DNA of 44,424 nucleotides, from the NCBI GenBank assembly GCA_016199245.1, contig JACQHC010000145.1, positions 1-44,424 of the forward strand, read 5' to 3'. The DNA comes from Gemmatimonadota bacterium. GTDB lineage: Bacteria; Gemmatimonadota; Gemmatimonadetes; Gemmatimonadales; GWC2-71-9. The notes under the pieces were generated by a model that was given only the letters and a program-made list of their open reading frames with translations, searched no databases and was not told the DNA's origin. Positions 1-7,576 of this stretch are shown one piece after another; the stretch's first letter is position 1; each line of letters starts with the position of its first letter. Made by a program: the position numbers and the translations under genes.

Positions 1-208
1 CGTACTCAATCACCTCGACCGGCGCGGAGTCGCTGCCGAGCGTGTAACCCGGGAACGCCGCGGCGGCGGCCACGGCTCCCACGGACAGGGGCTCGGCCAT
101 GGCCGGCTGCGCGTCGTTACGGGCGGACAGGTACAGCCAGGCCGCACCGGCCACGGCGATCGCGCCGAGCAGCGCGTAGAACGGCTTCAGGCCTAGCGCC
201 CGCGCCAT
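1..208 (-). CDS. DsbA-like thioredoxin-domain protein, N-terminal part only
   Basis: The reverse strand reads an ATG at 206-208 followed by a basic start, a hydrophobic segment at about residues 9-27 and then an extracytoplasmic stretch. The visible part ends in GSDSAPVEVIEY. That motif precedes the first beta strand and CxxC active site of DsbA/DSBA-like thioredoxins, which usually continue as 'F.DF.CP.C'. The catalytic CxxC lies outside the window, so the redox role is inferred from this approach sequence. The product is probably a membrane-anchored or exported disulfide oxidoreductase. The ATG lies inside the 3' end of the upstream small gene (16 bp overlap), which implies translational coupling. 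Confidence 0.7.
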   Translation of the reverse strand, partial: MARALGLKPFYALLGAIAVAGAAWLYLSARNDAQPAMAEPLSVGAVAAAAAFPGYTLGSDSAPVEVIEY

Positions 209-483
209 GGCTCGTCTCCCGGATCATCCTCGAACGACAACGCATCGCGCTCCTGCGCCTCGCGCACCACGCGGCGGCTTTCGGCCACCTCGGGCGTGTC
301 ATACGTCGCCCGCACCTCGTAGTGGAACAACTCGCTCCGGGCGTCGCCCATCATCTTCATCAACTCCGGCCCCGCCGCCAGCAGCTCCGCATTGGTGCGC
401 AGCTCGGCGATCCGTTCCGCGATCGCGCGGAGCAGCAGGGCCAACTTGGCAGCGCGTTCCGGATCGTACACTTGATCGGTCAT
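193..483 (-). CDS. Small conserved-looking hypothetical protein (96 aa), coupled to the DsbA-like gene
   Basis: A 96-residue, charge-rich, predicted mostly helical soluble protein with no signal peptide or membrane segment. Residues 10-50 form an amphipathic helix-like stretch rich in Ala, Leu, Glu and Arg; the C terminus is acidic and then basic (EDDPGDEPWRGR). An AGGAG ribosome-binding site lies 3 nt before the ATG at 483. Its stop overlaps the start region of the thioredoxin gene, so the two are probably co-transcribed. I do not recognise the family. A partner or accessory role for the thioredoxin is only a guess from position. Confidence 0.6.
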   Translation of the reverse strand: MTDQVYDPERAAKLALLLRAIAERIAELRTNAELLAAGPELMKMMGDARSELFHYEVRATYDTPEVAESRRVVREAQERDALSFEDDPGDEPWRGR

Positions 484-620
484 GGACTCCTCTCACGACA
501 ACGGACGGACGCCGCCATGCGTACATCCAGGGAAAAGCCGGATGTCCACGTCGCGCCCCCGGCGCGGCGCATCCGTTTGGGAAAGTAATGAAACCCGTGG
601 TCGAGTGCGACGGCACGCGT

Positions 621-649
621 TTGCGCCGTGAGCCGTGCGCCATTAAGTT
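621..649 (+). promoter_or_regulatory. Possible sigma70-type promoter for the 685 gene
   Basis: TTGCGC (621-626), a 17-base spacer and TAAGTT (644-649) sit 36 bases ahead of the start at 685. The spacing is ideal but both boxes are only partial matches, so this is a weak call. The intergenic stretch 484-684 separates divergent genes and should hold a promoter for each. Confidence 0.3.
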
Positions 650-684
650 TCCCGCCGCCCACGGCAAGTCTTTGAGGAGATCGG

Positions 685-954
685 ATGAGCAAACGGAAGC
701 CCGGCAAGGGCAACGAGAGCGCGCCGCGAGCGTTCGAACAAGCACGGGACGAGATGTACAGCCACATCCTGCGTTGCGGCGTGCTGGAGGCGGCGGTCGA
801 GCATCAAGCGGAATGGTTCGACGACACCATGGAATACCTCGGCGAGCGGTACGAGGATCTCACCGACGAAGAGTTGCAGCAGCTCCGTCAGCTAGGGGAG
901 CGGTACTGCCGGCCCGTCATCCAGCGGACCAGCCCGGTCGGCGCAGCAAGATAA
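685..954 (+). CDS. Small hypothetical protein (89 aa)
   Basis: A short soluble protein with a basic N terminus (MSKRKPGKGNES), an acidic helical centre around residues 40-70 (EWFDDTMEYLGERYEDLTDEEL) and a basic tail. No membrane segment and no recognisable domain; two isolated cysteines are present. A good Shine-Dalgarno (GAGGAGA at about 675-681) precedes the ATG, and a hairpin-plus-T-run terminator follows 30 bases after the stop. Together these argue for a real single-gene unit. Function unknown. Confidence 0.6.
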   Translation: MSKRKPGKGNESAPRAFEQARDEMYSHILRCGVLEAAVEHQAEWFDDTMEYLGERYEDLTDEELQQLRQLGERYCRPVIQRTSPVGAAR

Positions 955-983
955 CCCAGCTGAGTTGCCCGCCACTCGAAGAC

Positions 984-1007
984 GCCCTCGCCGCGCGGGG
1001 GCTTTTT
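984..1007 (+). terminator. Rho-independent terminator of the 685 gene
   Basis: GCCCTC (984-989) pairs with GGGGGC (997-1002), including one G-T pair, across a 7-base loop, and five T residues follow (1003-1007). The T run abuts the stop codon of the converging gene at 1007. Confidence 0.65.
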
Positions 1008-1444
1008 CATGTCCGCCGCCGGCTGAACCGATAGCCCACCACGACTCGTCCGCCCCCTCCCACGCCCGCTTCAAGAAACCAGCCATGCCGGGCGGCCGGC
1101 CTCGAGTCCAGCCCGACGAAGACGGTGAGAAAACCCGCGACGTCGCGGCTCACCCCGCCGGACGCGCCGTTCGCCACTAATGCGGCGCCGGCGCCTCCGT
1201 ACAGCGCCGGTCCACGGCCGCGCGCCGGATCGAGGTGGTAGCCGGCCCACAGTTCCGCGCGAACGGCGGGAGCGCCGTCGCGCAGGCCGATCACGCCATT
1301 TGCTCCGACGCCCCCGCGGAACCGACCCCACCCCACACCGCCCGCGCCCACGCCCGCAAACATCTCCGGCGCCACGACACCGGCGGCCAGCACGCGCCAG
1401 TCCGAGCGACCCTGTGCCTCGAGCGGCATCCCGGCTCCGCACAC
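1007..1444 (-). CDS. Small exported glycine-rich protein, beta-barrel-like
   Basis: After an N-terminal hydrophobic stretch ending near EAQG the protein alternates small and hydrophobic residues with many glycines (GVGAGGVGWGRFRGGVGANG and similar) and ends with a strand-like segment, GGRVVVGYRF. This is the texture of small outer-membrane barrels. The GTG at 1444 gives a short leader; the frame stays open upstream to about 1474 and would add a fuller signal sequence (RWLRVAAVLSACVCGAG), but it lacks an obvious start there. It is the last gene of a minus-strand operon, directly after the OsmC-like gene. Specific function unknown. Confidence 0.55.
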   Translation of the reverse strand: MCGAGMPLEAQGRSDWRVLAAGVVAPEMFAGVGAGGVGWGRFRGGVGANGVIGLRDGAPAVRAELWAGYHLDPARGRGPALYGGAGAALVANGASGGVSRDVAGFLTVFVGLDSRPAARHGWFLEAGVGGGGRVVVGYRFSRRRT

Positions 1445-1469
1445 GCACGCCGACAGGACCGCCGCGACC

Positions 1470-1892
1470 CTAAGCCAGCGCGATGTCGTAGGCGACGTCG
1501 ATGTCGGGGGCGAGCGTGTGCATCACCGAGCAGTACTTCTCCACCGAGAGCTTGACCGCCCGCTCGGCCTTGGCGCGATCGAGCCCGTCACCCGCAATCG
1601 TGAAGCGATACCGGATCGCGACGTAGCGCCGTGGCTCCTCCGCTCGCCGCGTTCCCTGTACGTCCACGGTCACCCTGTGCAGCGCCACGCGCCCCTTGGT
1701 GAGAATCAGCACGACGTCGGACGCCGAACACGCAGCGGCGGACAAGAGGAGTAGCAGAGTGGGCGTGGGCCCGGTTTCCCCGTCCCCGTCGATCTCGACG
1801 GCCGGCGTTACCGGATCCGTGCCGGCGCCGCGGAACCGCATCCCGGAGCCCGTCCACTCCAGGCGCGCCGCGCGCAGGTTAGACAGCGTCAT
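1470..1892 (-). CDS. OsmC-like family protein
   Basis: 140 residues, the usual OsmC/Ohr/YhfA length. The family's redox-active cysteine segment is visible as LLLLLSAAACSASDVVLILTK around residues 46-66, and the C-terminal half shows the family's typical helix with a second conserved cysteine (EKYCSVMHTLAPDIDV). Known members reduce organic hydroperoxides or remain uncharacterised (YhfA type). The start at 1892 is chosen because the ATG overlaps the previous gene's TGA (ATGA), a coupling seen throughout this operon. The longer reading frame upstream is only the shadow of the preceding gene. The substrate cannot be told from sequence. Confidence 0.8.
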   Translation of the reverse strand: MTLSNLRAARLEWTGSGMRFRGAGTDPVTPAVEIDGDGETGPTPTLLLLLSAAACSASDVVLILTKGRVALHRVTVDVQGTRRAEEPRRYVAIRYRFTIAGDGLDRAKAERAVKLSVEKYCSVMHTLAPDIDVAYDIALA

Positions 1893-2437
1893 GAACCCCG
1901 CCTCGTGGTGAGCCCGATGAAGAACCGATGCCGGTCGAATGCGTCCTCCGCGTGATACTCCACCTGCCAATTGATGTGACCGCGCAATCGCAGCTCGAAT
2001 CCGATTACGGCCTGGGCCCAAATGCCCGGGCAGCCGGGCAGCCGATTGCACTGCTGACGGCCCCACACGGCCAGGCCCCCGCCGATGTACGGCACTGCGG
2101 CCTCCGCGTCACCGGTGAACCGGAACAACACCTCGGCATTTCCAATGTAGGTGGTCGTATCGCCCAGGCCGACTTCGAACGACGGTCGAAAGCGCAGGCG
2201 ATTGCTATAGACATCTCCCGCGTCCAAGGCGATGGACAGCACCGCGTGTGTGCCGGTCGTGAAGTCGATTCCGGCGCGGGAGGCGAAGCCGAACACGCCG
2301 AAGCGGGCGAACGACGACGACTCCTCTCCTTGTGGGGGCACGAACTCCTGGGCACCGAGCGCGGGCGCACCCGCGAGCGCCGCGACAAGAACGGCGGCAC
2401 GAACGACAGCCGGAGCGGGAAGGACGTGGTGAATCAA
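1889..2437 (-). CDS. Exported beta-barrel-like envelope protein (182 aa)
   Basis: Starting from TTG at 2437, which overlaps the upstream TGA (TTGA), the protein begins with a good signal peptide ending ALGA before QEF. It continues as alternating short hydrophobic strands and glycine turns (YIGNAEVLFRF, VPYIGGGLAVWG, WAQAVIGFELRL, HRFFIGL). This pattern and the aromatic C-terminal strand fit an outer-membrane barrel or lipocalin-like protein of the OmpW/opacity type. Two cysteines (QQCNRLPGCPG) could form a loop disulfide. It sits between the phosphatidyltransferase and the OsmC-like gene with 4-bp overlaps on both sides. No precise function can be assigned. Confidence 0.65.
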   Translation of the reverse strand: MIHHVLPAPAVVRAAVLVAALAGAPALGAQEFVPPQGEESSSFARFGVFGFASRAGIDFTTGTHAVLSIALDAGDVYSNRLRFRPSFEVGLGDTTTYIGNAEVLFRFTGDAEAAVPYIGGGLAVWGRQQCNRLPGCPGIWAQAVIGFELRLRGHINWQVEYHAEDAFDRHRFFIGLTTRRGS

Positions 2438-2967
2438 TGCCGCCGGGCCGCCCGCACGTAGTCGGCGACGGCGTACAACGAGATCGCCGCCGTGGCCCAG
2501 GCCAGCGGGCGCAGCAGGTCTGAGCCGGTCACGAACGCGAGCAGGGCGAGAATCTGACATACGGTCACCGCCTTCCCGCCGGCGCGCGCTGGCAGTGTGG
2601 TCGGGTGCCGCAGCACCACGGTGGTGAGGAACGCGACGAACGCCACGATGTCCCGGAGCAGCACACCGAGGATCTCCAGCAGCGGCAACCGGCCACTGGC
2701 GAACACGATCGCGAACGTCGTGACCATAAACAGCTTGTCGCACACGGGGTCGAGCACCACCCCAATTCGCGAGCCCCCGAGCCGCCGAGCCCAGACGCCG
2801 TCGGCCACGTCGCTGGCGGCGGCGGCCAGCACCACCGCGAGCCGGACGTTGGTTTCCTCCACCAGGGCGAACACGACAGCAAGTGGAACCCGAAGTGCCG
2901 TAAGGACATCCGGCGCCGTGACGAGGGGTCTTGCTTGCCCGACCTCCGAGGCACCTATACCTTGCAT
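2434..2967 (-). CDS. CDP-alcohol phosphatidyltransferase family protein
   Basis: The class-I CDP-alcohol phosphotransferase signature D-x2-DG-x-AR-x(8-9)-G-x3-D-x3-D is intact: DVADGVWARRLGG followed by G-x3-D-x3-D in GVVLDPVCD, around residues 53-78. These aspartates bind the divalent metals used to transfer a phosphatidyl group from CDP-diacylglycerol to an alcohol such as glycerol 3-phosphate, at the inner membrane. About five to six hydrophobic segments surround the motif, and the 177-residue length fits PgsA-type enzymes. The acceptor alcohol cannot be deduced. First gene of the minus operon; its ATG is only 20 bases from the start of the divergent cNMP-binding gene, so its promoter must lie within that gene's coding sequence. 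Confidence 0.85.
   Translation of the reverse strand: MQGIGASEVGQARPLVTAPDVLTALRVPLAVVFALVEETNVRLAVVLAAAASDVADGVWARRLGGSRIGVVLDPVCDKLFMVTTFAIVFASGRLPLLEILGVLLRDIVAFVAFLTTVVLRHPTTLPARAGGKAVTVCQILALLAFVTGSDLLRPLAWATAAISLYAVADYVRAARRH
2931..2960 (+). promoter_or_regulatory. Probable sigma70 promoter of the cNMP-binding gene
   Basis: TTGCTT (2931-2936) and CTATAC (2955-2960) are separated by 18 bases. The predicted transcript would start near 2967 with a leader of about 20 nt carrying GGGAG (2978-2982) before the GTG at 2988. The promoter lies inside the 5' coding end of the divergent phosphatidyltransferase gene. Confidence 0.5.
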
Positions 2968-2987
2968 TTGGCAGACCGGGAGACCGC

Positions 2988-3446
2988 GTGGACCTTCAAC
3001 TGCTCAAGAAAGCCGCCATCTTCGCCGACCTCGACGACGACGAGCTCGCGCGTGTGGCCGAGGTCTGCAAAGAGCAGACGTTCAAGTTCGGCCAGACGAT
3101 CTTCAAAGAGGGCGAGCCCGGCAACCGGCTGTTCCTCCTGTCCCAGGGCGACGTCCGCATCTCCCGCGTGGTCCCCGGCTCGGGTGAGGAAGCGCTGACG
3201 GTCTTGAAGCCGGGGGCGTGTTTCGGCGAGATGGCCGTGTTCGATCGGTCGGAGCGCTCGACGGATGCCATCGCCAACACGGATTGCACGCTGATCACGA
3301 TCACGCGCTCGGACTTCGAGATGCTGCTCGATTTCAACCGGGACATCGGCTACAAGGTGCTGTGGTCGGTGGTGCGACTGCTGAGCGAGCGGTTGCGCGT
3401 CACCAACGACAACCTGCGGTCGTTTCTCGCGATGTCGATGTTCTGA
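2988..3446 (+). CDS. Stand-alone cyclic-nucleotide-binding (CAP_ED) domain protein
   Basis: A single cNMP-binding domain fills the 152-residue protein. It shows the beta-roll (IFKEGEPGNRLFLLSQGDVRI) and the phosphate-binding cassette region (CFGEMAVFDRSERSTDAIA), in which GEMA and the arginine/serine pair follow the known ligand-binding pattern. There is no helix-turn-helix after the C-terminal helix, so unlike CRP/FNR it is unlikely to bind DNA by itself. It may act as a regulatory subunit or sensor. The GTG at 2988 is preferred over the longer frame because it has an SD (GGGAG, 5-nt spacing) and starts exactly at the domain (VDLQLLKKAAIFADL). Confidence 0.8.
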   Translation: MDLQLLKKAAIFADLDDDELARVAEVCKEQTFKFGQTIFKEGEPGNRLFLLSQGDVRISRVVPGSGEEALTVLKPGACFGEMAVFDRSERSTDAIANTDCTLITITRSDFEMLLDFNRDIGYKVLWSVVRLLSERLRVTNDNLRSFLAMSMF

Positions 3447-3519
3447 CCAGGGCCGCCTCCGCACCGCGACAAGGTACGTGGGGCCTCTCAGCGATTCAAT
3501 AGAAAGCGGTTTGAGGAGG

Positions 3520-6129
3520 CTACCGGCTTTTCCCGGCGCCGCGCACCACGTATTCAGCCGCGCGCGCCGCCTGGAATACCGCTTGAGCGACCGCGCCCAC
3601 CTCGCGCGCACCAACCGCGCGCAGCCGATCAGGCAAGGCATTCAAGTCCGCGAGCAGTCTGTTCACGTGGGCCTCGAGGATCTCACCAGCCCAGGCCGCC
3701 ACCCGCTCCCGGCGGAGCAGCACGAGTCCCGCGGCGTAGTTCCGCGCCCGTTCCAGCTCGGCAACGGGAGGTGGATCGGCGCCGACCTGCGCCAGCTCCT
3801 CCAGCAGGCCGGAGCGCGCTTCATCTTCGCGCTCGGGCGAGGTAGCGATGTACGTCAGCACCGCACCCGCACGGCGCCGGAGCCAGGGCAACGCCGACAC
3901 GGTGTACGCCAGCGAGCGCTCATCCCGCAGCGTGCGGAATAGCCGACCCGCGAGACCGCCGAGGTAAGCGCACAAGACCTCGAGGGCAAACCGTTGGTCC
4001 GAGCCCGTGGGCGGCGCCGGAAAGGCGAGCGCGAGCGCCGTCTGCGCCTTGTCACGCTGCTCGGCACCGTGCGACGGACGCCAGCCGGGGGCACGTGGCT
4101 GACGGCGAGAGGCGCGGGAGCCGTTCCCATCGGCCCAGGCGGCCTCGAGCACGGCCAGCAACTCACGTTCCGGCAGGTCCCCGCACGCTACGAACACCGC
4201 CGGGGCAGCCCGTAATCGCTCCGCATGCTCGCGGAGGGCTGGTGGATTCAACTCGTGCACGCACTCCGGGTCTCCCAGCGTCGGCAGGCCGTACGCGTGG
4301 CCCGCGAACGCCTGACGCAACACGGCTTGCAACGGATGGCCGAACATGTCGTCCCGGGCGCGGGCGGCGTCCGTCGCGAGCAGCTCCCGCTCGGTGGCTA
4401 TGTCCGCCTCGGCGAGAAGCGGCTCGCGCACAATGGTCACGAGCAACCGCGCCGCAGCACGAGCGCACGCTGATGGGACGGTCAGGCTGAAGCCGGCCAC
4501 CTCCGTTCCCACCGTCGCCGCTACCGCTCCACCGAGCGACTCGGCAGCCACGGCCAACTGCTCGGCGTTCATCCCGCCGGCGCCCCGGAGCGCCGTGCGC
4601 ACCAGCAGCGCGGTGAGCCCCGCGGTCTCCTCGGTCTCGTGGTCCCGCAACCCCAGAGCACCAAGCGATAGCGAGACCAGACCAGCGCCCGGGCGCGAGC
4701 CTGCCAGCAGGTGGGCGCCGTCGGCAGCGACGCGCACCACTCTCCCGACCCGCCGGCCCCGTTTTCGAAGCGCAGCTGCCGGTGTCGCGACGGGTGCGGG
4801 CTGAGCGAAGCTCTTCACCGCCGTCCCAAGGCGTTCCCCAGCGTCAGGCGGAGGCCATTCGCTTTCCGCGAGGCCGGCCCCCGCATGCTCACGGACGTAC
4901 AGCACACCACAGGCCGCTTCCCGCGCGAGATGCGCGCGCGCCACGCGGGCCACGTCGTCCGCCGTCACGGCGAGCGTTCGCTCGAGCATTGCGTCGGCCA
5001 GGCGGTAATCCCGGAGTGCCTCAAACTCCGTGAGCAACGCGGCGCGCCCATCCATGGACTCGATCTGCTTGGCCCACTGCGCGGCGAGCAGGGCGCGAAC
5101 CCGGTCCAACTCGGCCTCGCCGGGCGGCTGGTCGGCAAGCCGCGTCACCGTGTCGAGCGACTGCGTCACGGCCTCCCGCGCGCGAGCGGGCTCGCACTCG
5201 AGCGCCACCTCGAACACGCCCACTTCAGTGGGCGTGTAGTGGGACGCGCTCACGCCGCTCGCCAGCCCGGGTCCACGCACCTCCCGCCACAGCCGGGCGC
5301 CGCGGCCCGAGCCAAGGATCATCGCGGCGACGTCCAGGGCGGGCGCGTCGGCGTGCAGCGCGTTCACCGTGCGCCAACCGAGCGAGGCGAGCGGCCGCGA
5401 CACGTCGCCCGTGAGCACCCTCAAGCCCGGGGAGCGTTCGGCGGGCTCAGCGGGTCCCGTGTCGAGCGGTGCCACCGGACGGGACCATCCCGCGTAGCGC
5501 TGCCGCACGAGCGCGAGCCCGGTCACAGGATCGAGCTTGCCGACGACGGCGAGAATGACCCGGTCGGGACGGTAGCGCGTTTCGTAGTACGCGCGGACAT
5601 CGCCCGCCGTGAGCCGGCGCAGCCCCGCCTCGGTGCCGATTCGCCAGCGCCGCATGCGATGGACGCGGAACACCAGCTCGTACAGCGTTTCCGTGGTGAG
5701 CGCGCGCGGGCTGTCGAGCTTACGCTTTGCTTCCTGGATGATGACTTCGAGCTCGCGAGATAGCTCATGCGGAGCGAGCGCGCAGTCGGTGAGCGCGTCC
5801 GCCTGGATGTCGAGGGCCCGCTCGAGGGCGCCGTGCGCGGCGGGGAGCACGGTGACGTAGACGGTCTTGTCGTATATGGTGGACGCGTTCAGGTATCCGC
5901 CCAGAAGCTGCGTTTCCCGCGCGATCTCCCCCGGGCCCCGCCGGCGCGTGCCCTTGAAGAACATGTGCTCCAGCACATGAGCGATGCCCGCCCATTCGTC
6001 GGGCTCGTCGAAGTACCCGGCGCGCACATGCGTGGCGACGGCGATGACACCGGACGCGGGCACGGATTGCAGCAAGACCGTGAGACCGTTGGGGAGGACG
6101 TGCCTGGAGACGGTGTCGGTGAATGACAT
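3520..6129 (-). CDS. M16 (insulinase/pitrilysin) family zinc peptidase, two-lobed
   Basis: The inverted zinc motif HxxEH is intact at H51-VL-E54-H55, and the downstream acidic cluster ELEVIIQE (about residues 126-133) supplies the third zinc ligand. The 869-residue protein contains two M16 lobes. In the second, the equivalent position reads GLTALLVRT, so that half is non-catalytic but helps enclose the substrate, as in single-chain M16 enzymes. The C terminus carries the family's R..Y motif region (LRDERSLAYTVSA). I see no clear signal peptide, so location is uncertain; many bacterial members are periplasmic. The TPR gene lies upstream on the same strand, 143 bp away. Confidence 0.88.
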   Translation of the reverse strand: MSFTDTVSRHVLPNGLTVLLQSVPASGVIAVATHVRAGYFDEPDEWAGIAHVLEHMFFKGTRRRGPGEIARETQLLGGYLNASTIYDKTVYVTVLPAAHGALERALDIQADALTDCALAPHELSRELEVIIQEAKRKLDSPRALTTETLYELVFRVHRMRRWRIGTEAGLRRLTAGDVRAYYETRYRPDRVILAVVGKLDPVTGLALVRQRYAGWSRPVAPLDTGPAEPAERSPGLRVLTGDVSRPLASLGWRTVNALHADAPALDVAAMILGSGRGARLWREVRGPGLASGVSASHYTPTEVGVFEVALECEPARAREAVTQSLDTVTRLADQPPGEAELDRVRALLAAQWAKQIESMDGRAALLTEFEALRDYRLADAMLERTLAVTADDVARVARAHLAREAACGVLYVREHAGAGLAESEWPPPDAGERLGTAVKSFAQPAPVATPAAALRKRGRRVGRVVRVAADGAHLLAGSRPGAGLVSLSLGALGLRDHETEETAGLTALLVRTALRGAGGMNAEQLAVAAESLGGAVAATVGTEVAGFSLTVPSACARAAARLLVTIVREPLLAEADIATERELLATDAARARDDMFGHPLQAVLRQAFAGHAYGLPTLGDPECVHELNPPALREHAERLRAAPAVFVACGDLPERELLAVLEAAWADGNGSRASRRQPRAPGWRPSHGAEQRDKAQTALALAFPAPPTGSDQRFALEVLCAYLGGLAGRLFRTLRDERSLAYTVSALPWLRRRAGAVLTYIATSPEREDEARSGLLEELAQVGADPPPVAELERARNYAAGLVLLRRERVAAWAGEILEAHVNRLLADLNALPDRLRAVGAREVGAVAQAVFQAARAAEYVVRGAGKSR

Positions 6130-6141
6130 GCTGGAACTTAA

Positions 6142-6173
6142 GGCGGATAGGCGGTTGGGCGGATCGGCGGACC
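6142..6173. repeat. Four tandem 8-bp units (GGCGGNNN)
   Basis: GGCGGATA, GGCGGTTG, GGCGGATC and GGCGGACC follow one another without gaps between the M16 start codon and the end of the TPR gene. Downstream, GGGCGGT (6238-6244) and ACCGCCC (6264-6270) form an inverted pair next to the TPR stop. This resembles, with an 8-bp rather than a 10-bp period, the phased elements found elsewhere in the window. Confidence 0.6.
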
Positions 6174-6272
6174 GCGTGACCGGGAGCTACCGTTCGCCGG
6201 GCCGCCTGGGAAGGGCGGGGGCGGGGGCAGGACTGCTGGGCGGTGGTTGGGCAGTGGGGAAGGACCGCCCGG

Positions 6273-7388
6273 TCAGCCCAGTATTCTCAGCAGTCCCGCT
6301 ACCGCGCTCCCCCGGACGAACGCTTCGGCGTCGGTGGGCGGGATGACGACACCCGTCTCGAGCCGGCTCTTGCGAGACACCTGCTCCATGTAGTCCTCGA
6401 GCGAGACCGTCGCCCAGTCGCGATCGTCCATCTTCATCTGGAGGACGATCTCCTCCCAGGTGCCGCTGTACGTGACGCCCGTGCTGGTGCGCACACGGTG
6501 GGTCTCCCGGTCCGCGCGGCGCTGCATCACCTGGAGGTCCACCAGCAGCGTGCCGAACAGCTCGAGCTGGTGCGGATCGCGGATGGTGCCGTCGGGCTGC
6601 GTGGCCTCCACCTCCGCCAGCAGCCGCTCGATCTGATCTTGCTCGGCCGACAGTTCGGCCAGCCGCTCGTGCCACGGCACCAGCTCGGGATCTCCCGGGC
6701 GCAGCCGGTAGATCGACTTCTTCAGCTCGATGGTGCGCCAGATCGCCAGCTCGTCAGCGTGGTCCTGCGGGTTGGTCTGCTCCAGGTGGAACAGGGCCGC
6801 GTCGTACTCACCGCGGTCGTACAGCAGGTTGCCGAGGTAGATGCGGGCCTCCGTGTGCGTCCCCTCGAGGTCCAGCGCCCGGCGCAACCAGTACAGCGCC
6901 GCGTCCTCTTCGCCGCGCCGGTGCGCCGCGTACCCCACGCATGCGGCGGCCTCGGACGATTCCGTGTGGTGCAGCGCCGCGGTCTCGAAGAACGTACGCG
7001 CGTGCGCGAACATGCCCTCACGAAACAACGCCCGCCCCATCTGGATCACGAGGTCGTGGTCCTCTCGGAACCCGAGATCCAGCGCCTGCTCGAAGCAGCG
7101 GAGGGCCGCGTCGCGCTCTCCCAGTTTCAGCAGCGTCTCGCCGAGCCCCGCGAGCGCGTCCTCATGGTCCGGATGGAGGCCGAGCGCGCGTTCAAAGGCG
7201 CGACGAGCCCAGGCGTACTCGTCGCGCGCCAGGCGCGCGTAGCCCAGGCCCACGTGCAGGTCCGGCGCGAACGGGAAGATCTCCAATCCCTCGCGGAGGA
7301 CCGCAACTGCCTCGTCGTATTCTCCCTGATTGTAGAGCTGGTGTGCGCGTTCGCTGTAGTCCTCGGAACTGGGGAAGGGATCCGACAT
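6273..7388 (-). CDS. Tetratricopeptide-repeat protein (371 aa)
   Basis: At least six TPR units are visible in residues 10-220, with the usual W/L-G-Y-A/F-A-P spacing (for example LHVGLGYARLARDEYAWARR, then ALAGLGETLLKLGERDAA, then ARIYLGNLLYDRGEYDAALF). The last 100 residues are not TPR; they are charged and include a segment resembling a small alpha/beta domain (TYSGTWEEIVLQMKMDDRDWATVSLEDYMEQV). No signal peptide or membrane segment, so it is probably a cytoplasmic scaffold. Partners cannot be named. A plausible promoter (7419-7447) lies just upstream, in a 188-bp region shared with divergent argJ. Confidence 0.8.
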   Translation of the reverse strand: MSDPFPSSEDYSERAHQLYNQGEYDEAVAVLREGLEIFPFAPDLHVGLGYARLARDEYAWARRAFERALGLHPDHEDALAGLGETLLKLGERDAALRCFEQALDLGFREDHDLVIQMGRALFREGMFAHARTFFETAALHHTESSEAAACVGYAAHRRGEEDAALYWLRRALDLEGTHTEARIYLGNLLYDRGEYDAALFHLEQTNPQDHADELAIWRTIELKKSIYRLRPGDPELVPWHERLAELSAEQDQIERLLAEVEATQPDGTIRDPHQLELFGTLLVDLQVMQRRADRETHRVRTSTGVTYSGTWEEIVLQMKMDDRDWATVSLEDYMEQVSRKSRLETGVVIPPTDAEAFVRGSAVAGLLRILG

Positions 7389-7418
7389 CTGCCGGGCTTC
7401 CTCGGTGGAGGTCGCGCA

Positions 7419-7447
7419 ACGATAAAACGCAAGTCGCTTTCACACAA
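7419..7447 (-). promoter_or_regulatory. Possible promoter of the TPR gene
   Basis: On the reverse strand TTGTGT (7447-7442), a 17-base spacer and TATCGT (7424-7419) sit about 30 bases ahead of the ATG at 7388. Spacing is ideal and the boxes are partial matches. Confidence 0.4.
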
Positions 7448-7576
7448 GCGGTTGCCACCGGCGGGCGCAAGTGCCACTGCAGGTCCAGCGGGGCAGCGGT
7501 AGCCCGGGCGGGCCCGACGGGCCGGGGTATCCTGCGGTTTCCCGGCGCTGGCGCGATGGGTTGAAGCGGCACTAGC

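Noticed and set aside
4711-5763. 350-codon plus-strand frame inside the M16 gene
   Set aside because: Composition is that of an antisense shadow; the minus-strand M16 frame covers it completely with intact motifs.
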